NCBI GenBank assembly: GCA_000224765.2
Contig: AGAU01000080.1
Span: 1 to 58,430 of the forward strand
DNA from: SAR324 cluster bacterium JCVI-SC AAA005
Lineage (GTDB): Bacteria; SAR324; NAC60-12
Length of the DNA: 58,430 bases
Direction: 5' to 3'
Positions 56,109-58,430 of the stretch are shown here, piece after piece. The notes under the pieces were generated by a model, which worked only from the letters and a program-made list of their open reading frames with translations, searched no databases and was not told the DNA's origin. Made by a program: the position numbers and the translations under genes. Within the stretch, counting starts at the first letter, position 1. Each line of letters begins with the position of its first letter.

Positions 56109-57089
56109 ATGTCGACTCCCCGTGGGCACATACTGCTACTCGGCAAAATCCATGAGGACGCAATGCAATTACTGCGATCCCATGATGAGTTAACCCACGA
56201 GGTATTGGAGAAGCCCTCTCAGAAGGAAATCTCCATCAAGTTAGCAAAAGCTGATGCCTTGATCATACGTACCACTAAGCTGTCTGCAGACATGATGGAT
56301 AAAGCGAATCAACTTAAAATTGTGGCGCGTCATGGAGTGGGATATGACAATATTCCAGTTGATGTTCTTTCAAGAAAAAAAATCCCCTTGGCAACCACTG
56401 GAAATGCTAATGCCATTACGGTTGCCGAACATGCGCTATACTTGATACTAACTCTAGCGAAACGTGGGAGTACCTTTGATCGAGCAATGAGAGAAGGTGA
56501 TTGGGAATCGCGTAATCGTCTCCAGGGTTCAGAGATATTTGGAAAGAATCTCTTGCTGGTAGGCTATGGTCGGATTGGCAGAGAAGTGGCCAAACGCGCC
56601 CTAGCATTTGGAATGCGAATACACGTCTTCGATCCTTATGTGGATTCAGAGCAAGTTATTCAGGCAGGAGCAATTTATATTAACGATCTTGGGGCTTCTC
56701 TATCCGAAACGGATTTTCTCAGTCTACATCTGCCATTCACTCTTCAAAATCGACATATTATCGGCGCATCAGAGATCAAGACTCTTCCAACTACAGCTTA
56801 TGTTATCAATACTGCCCGCGGAGGTTTAATTGATGAAGATGAACTTCTAAAAGCGTTAGATGCAGGAACACTTGCTGGAGCCGGGCTGGATTGCTTTGAG
56901 CAAGAGCCTCCACAACGAAAAATGGAGTTATTGAGGTCTGACAAAGTAGTATTAAGCCCCCACAATGCGAGCTTAACAGCAGAATGCACCCGTCGACTTG
57001 GGTTGGTCTGTGTTGAAAATGTAGTGGATGCCCTGAAAGGGCGATTACAAAAAGATCGAGTGGTAAATTGGGAGGCAGTTTACTCTTGA
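56109..57089 (+). CDS. D-isomer-specific 2-hydroxyacid dehydrogenase
   Basis: A 326-residue NAD-dependent dehydrogenase of the SerA/glyoxylate-reductase group. It has KIVARHGVGYDNIPVDVLSR near residue 74, the nucleotide loop LLVGYGRIGREVAKRALAFG near 150, TDFLSLHLPFT near 205, the catalytic Arg in INTARGGLIDEDEL near 233 and the Glu/His pair in DCFEQEPP and LSPHNASLTAEC near 280. It starts 2 bases after the aldolase stop, so the two are co-translated. It should reduce or oxidise the keto/hydroxy acid released by that aldolase. Confidence 0.9.
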   Translation: MSTPRGHILLLGKIHEDAMQLLRSHDELTHEVLEKPSQKEISIKLAKADALIIRTTKLSADMMDKANQLKIVARHGVGYDNIPVDVLSRKKIPLATTGNANAITVAEHALYLILTLAKRGSTFDRAMREGDWESRNRLQGSEIFGKNLLLVGYGRIGREVAKRALAFGMRIHVFDPYVDSEQVIQAGAIYINDLGASLSETDFLSLHLPFTLQNRHIIGASEIKTLPTTAYVINTARGGLIDEDELLKALDAGTLAGAGLDCFEQEPPQRKMELLRSDKVVLSPHNASLTAECTRRLGLVCVENVVDALKGRLQKDRVVNWEAVYS

Positions 57090-57105
57090 ATTATCCAAAA
57101 AAGAC

Positions 57106-58041
57106 TCAATTCTGCTCAAAATGATATGGCTTGGAGGGTGAGATTCTTTGCAATACTTTTGGGTCACTTGATCCTAAAAGATCCTGCGGATTGAATTCTT
57201 CCTGGGAGCTCTCAATCTGAAGCCGGCTGGCCATGCTGACAATTAGACTTTGTGCAAGGGACATTGTGGCAGCCAATGAATAACTGAATTTATGACCCGC
57301 ACCCGGCACGACAAGCGAGCAGGTGCCGTGTTTATACAGAGGGCTCAATTGGCTATCCGTAAAAGCAAGAATCGGGATCTTCTTACGGGCTGTCCCCTCA
57401 ACGATGTCTACAACTTCACGAGCGTAATATCGGAAGGAAACGGCAACTAGCAGGGATTTCTCATTCATCAACTCTGCCTCCTCAGTTGCCAGTCCGCCAG
57501 AGCTATCGAGAAGCCGTACATTTTGTCGGAGATAAAGTAACAAATAACGAATGTAGTAGGCTACTGATAGCGAACGCAATTGCCCCAGAACATAGATTGT
57601 GTCTGCTTCCTCTAGTAATGAAACTGCCTTTTCCAGTACTTCGGATGAAATACTGTGCTTGAGGTCATTCAAGGCTGCAATATCATTAGTTACCAAGGAC
57701 TGTAGGAATGAAGCAGTCGAATTGCTCGACTCTGATGAAACCTCATTGCTAAATGATTCCAAGCGTTCTTTCGAACTTGCTGTGGAAATCAGGTGAGATT
57801 GAAAAACACGCTTCATTTCGCTGAAGCCATTGTAGCCCATGTGCTTAGCGAAGCGTACCAAGGAGGAAGGCTGAACCCCTGCTTGATCTGCAATAACTTT
57901 GACAGATTCAACTGCCATCGTATTTGGGTTCTGAACCATAAAACGTGTAATACGCTGAAAACTTTTCTTCATCCTTGGAAACTGCTCAGTCACCTGCGTG
58001 ATCAACCGTTCATAGGTATCAGGTAGAGGGAGGTTGGTCAT
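57106..58041 (-). CDS. iolR: RpiR-family transcriptional regulator of the inositol genes
   Basis: A 311-residue regulator with an N-terminal HTH_6 DNA-binding domain (residues about 8-85: VKVIADQAGVQPSSLVRFAK, then MGYNGFSEMKRVFQ) and a C-terminal SIS sugar-phosphate-binding domain (near 125-260: ADTIYVLGQLRSLSVAYYIR, LLVAVSFRYYAREVVDI). Proteins of this make control iol genes in alphaproteobacteria, sensing a phosphorylated inositol intermediate. It is divergent from iolD. The name iolR follows this context; note that the Bacillus IolR is of a different family. Confidence 0.85.
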   Translation of the reverse strand: MTNLPLPDTYERLITQVTEQFPRMKKSFQRITRFMVQNPNTMAVESVKVIADQAGVQPSSLVRFAKHMGYNGFSEMKRVFQSHLISTASSKERLESFSNEVSSESSNSTASFLQSLVTNDIAALNDLKHSISSEVLEKAVSLLEEADTIYVLGQLRSLSVAYYIRYLLLYLRQNVRLLDSSGGLATEEAELMNEKSLLVAVSFRYYAREVVDIVEGTARKKIPILAFTDSQLSPLYKHGTCSLVVPGAGHKFSYSLAATMSLAQSLIVSMASRLQIESSQEEFNPQDLLGSSDPKVLQRISPSKPYHFEQN

Positions 58042-58064
58042 CAGAATCCCTAGAAGATTGTGTT

Positions 58065-58083
58065 CATATTGTTGTCAAATATG
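58065..58083. promoter_or_regulatory. Inverted repeat in front of the RpiR-type regulator gene
   Basis: CATATT-N7-AATATG lies 24 bases upstream of the regulator ATG. It is at the right place to serve autoregulation, but its sequence differs from the GAA-N6-TTC dyads at the other promoters, so binding by the same protein is uncertain. Confidence 0.3.
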
Positions 58084-58110
58084 TTGGTGAAGCAGATGAA
58101 CCTAATAAAT

Positions 58111-58140
58111 TTGAATTTTTGTTCAACAATTTCGTAAAAT
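58111..58140 (+). promoter_or_regulatory. Promoter and operator of iolD
   Basis: TTGAAT (58111-58116), an 18-base spacer and TAAAAT (58135-58140) match the sigma-70 consensus at 4/6 and 5/6. The palindrome TTGAA-TTTTTG-TTCAA (58111-58126), which contains GAA-N6-TTC, covers the -35 box, so a bound repressor would exclude RNA polymerase. Confidence 0.5.
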
Positions 58141-58174
58141 AGACTTTTTGAGTCAATTAGCAAGAGGAGTCCTT

Positions 58175-58430
58175 ATGAAAAAAATTCGACTAACGATGGC
58201 CCAAGCCCTGGTTCGCTATCTTATCAACCAACACACGATGATTGATAGCAAGCAAGAACCATTGTTTCCAGGTGTTTTCGCAATTTTTGGGCATGGCAAC
58301 GTTACCTGTCTTGGAGAGGCTCTGGAATCAGTTCGTCATGTAATGCCTACTTGGCGGGGTCAGAATGAGCAATCAATGGGTTTAGCAGCAGTTGCTTTTG
58401 CCAAGGCAAGGCGCCGGCGTCAGATCATGG
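58175..58430 (+). CDS. iolD: Trihydroxycyclohexane-1,2-dione hydrolase, N-terminal part
   Basis: The gene begins at the ATG at 58175 behind a strong AGAGGAG site and runs off the right edge, giving 85 residues. IolD is the thiamine-diphosphate enzyme that opens the inositol ring after IolE. The visible part fits the TPP-binding N-domain: MAQALVRYLINQ near residue 8, then VFAIFGHGNVTCLGEAL near 37 and RGQNEQSMGLAAVAFAK near 62, where the conserved Glu of the cofactor site lies. It is divergent from the regulator gene. Confidence 0.93.
   Translation, partial: MKKIRLTMAQALVRYLINQHTMIDSKQEPLFPGVFAIFGHGNVTCLGEALESVRHVMPTWRGQNEQSMGLAAVAFAKARRRRQIM

Overview
The window comes from a Gram-negative, flagellated, moderately AT-rich bacterium. 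It has apolipoprotein N-acyltransferase, an outer-membrane-type beta-barrel protein, GlnE/PII/PtsP nitrogen control and a proteobacterial-style flagellar hook operon. The closeness of most homologues to proteobacterial families, plus several periplasmic-binding-protein sugar transporters, suggests a free-living (perhaps marine) delta/SAR324-like or alphaproteobacterium-like lineage. That placement is a guess and was not tested. I see no rRNA, tRNA, CRISPR array, prophage, insertion sequence or integrase.

Layout. (1) 1-10421: a deoxy-sugar (L-rhamnose type) operon on the plus strand. It holds the end of a two-domain ABC ATPase, two permeases, a binding protein, rhamnulokinase, a rhamnulose-phosphate aldolase/dehydrogenase fusion, two paralogous amidohydrolases (lactonase-like) and an SDR dehydrogenase. 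(2) 10496-18750: a deleted nucleotidase pseudogene and scattered housekeeping genes: aldo/keto reductase, hisA, a lone prepilin-peptidase N-domain, a beta-barrel protein, an Smr protein, metA-metY, pyrE-pyrF and a small secreted protein. (3) 18796-23956: flagellar genes fliJ-motE-like-fliK-flgD-flgE on the minus strand. (4) 24066-41117: core genes glnE, rodZ, glnB, ptsP, holA, a glycosyltransferase, polA, ispH, rdgB, two unknown envelope proteins, lnt and an aspartate-type aminotransferase. (5) 41420-58430: a large myo-inositol catabolic region with divergent operons. The minus operon carries a sugar-acid dehydratase, two Gfo/Idh/MocA dehydrogenases, a three-gene ABC transporter, an SDR and an aldo/keto reductase. 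The plus side carries iolC-DUF2090, iolB, iolA, an HpcH-type aldolase, a 2-hydroxyacid dehydrogenase and, past a RpiR-type regulator on the opposite strand, the start of iolD.

How the parts work together. In the inositol region, the binding protein, permease and ATPase should import an inositol-like substrate. IolG-type enzymes oxidise it, IolD opens the ring, IolB isomerises, IolC phosphorylates and its DUF2090 part or a separate aldolase cleaves, and IolA makes the acyl-CoA. IolE is not in the window. A dehydratase, an HpcH aldolase and a 2-hydroxyacid dehydrogenase are not part of the standard pathway and point to a linked sugar-acid branch. Short GAA-N6-TTC dyads recur at the promoters of this region and are probably the sites of the RpiR-type regulator. 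In the rhamnose region, enzymes of the phosphorylated route sit beside enzymes typical of the oxidative lactone route; an isomerase and a regulator are not seen.

The best leads are the overlapping face-to-face iol promoters with symmetric operators, the extra sugar-acid genes in the iol cluster, the mixed rhamnose pathway with its duplicated amidohydrolase, and the internally deleted nucleotidase. I found no clearly new type of biological system.
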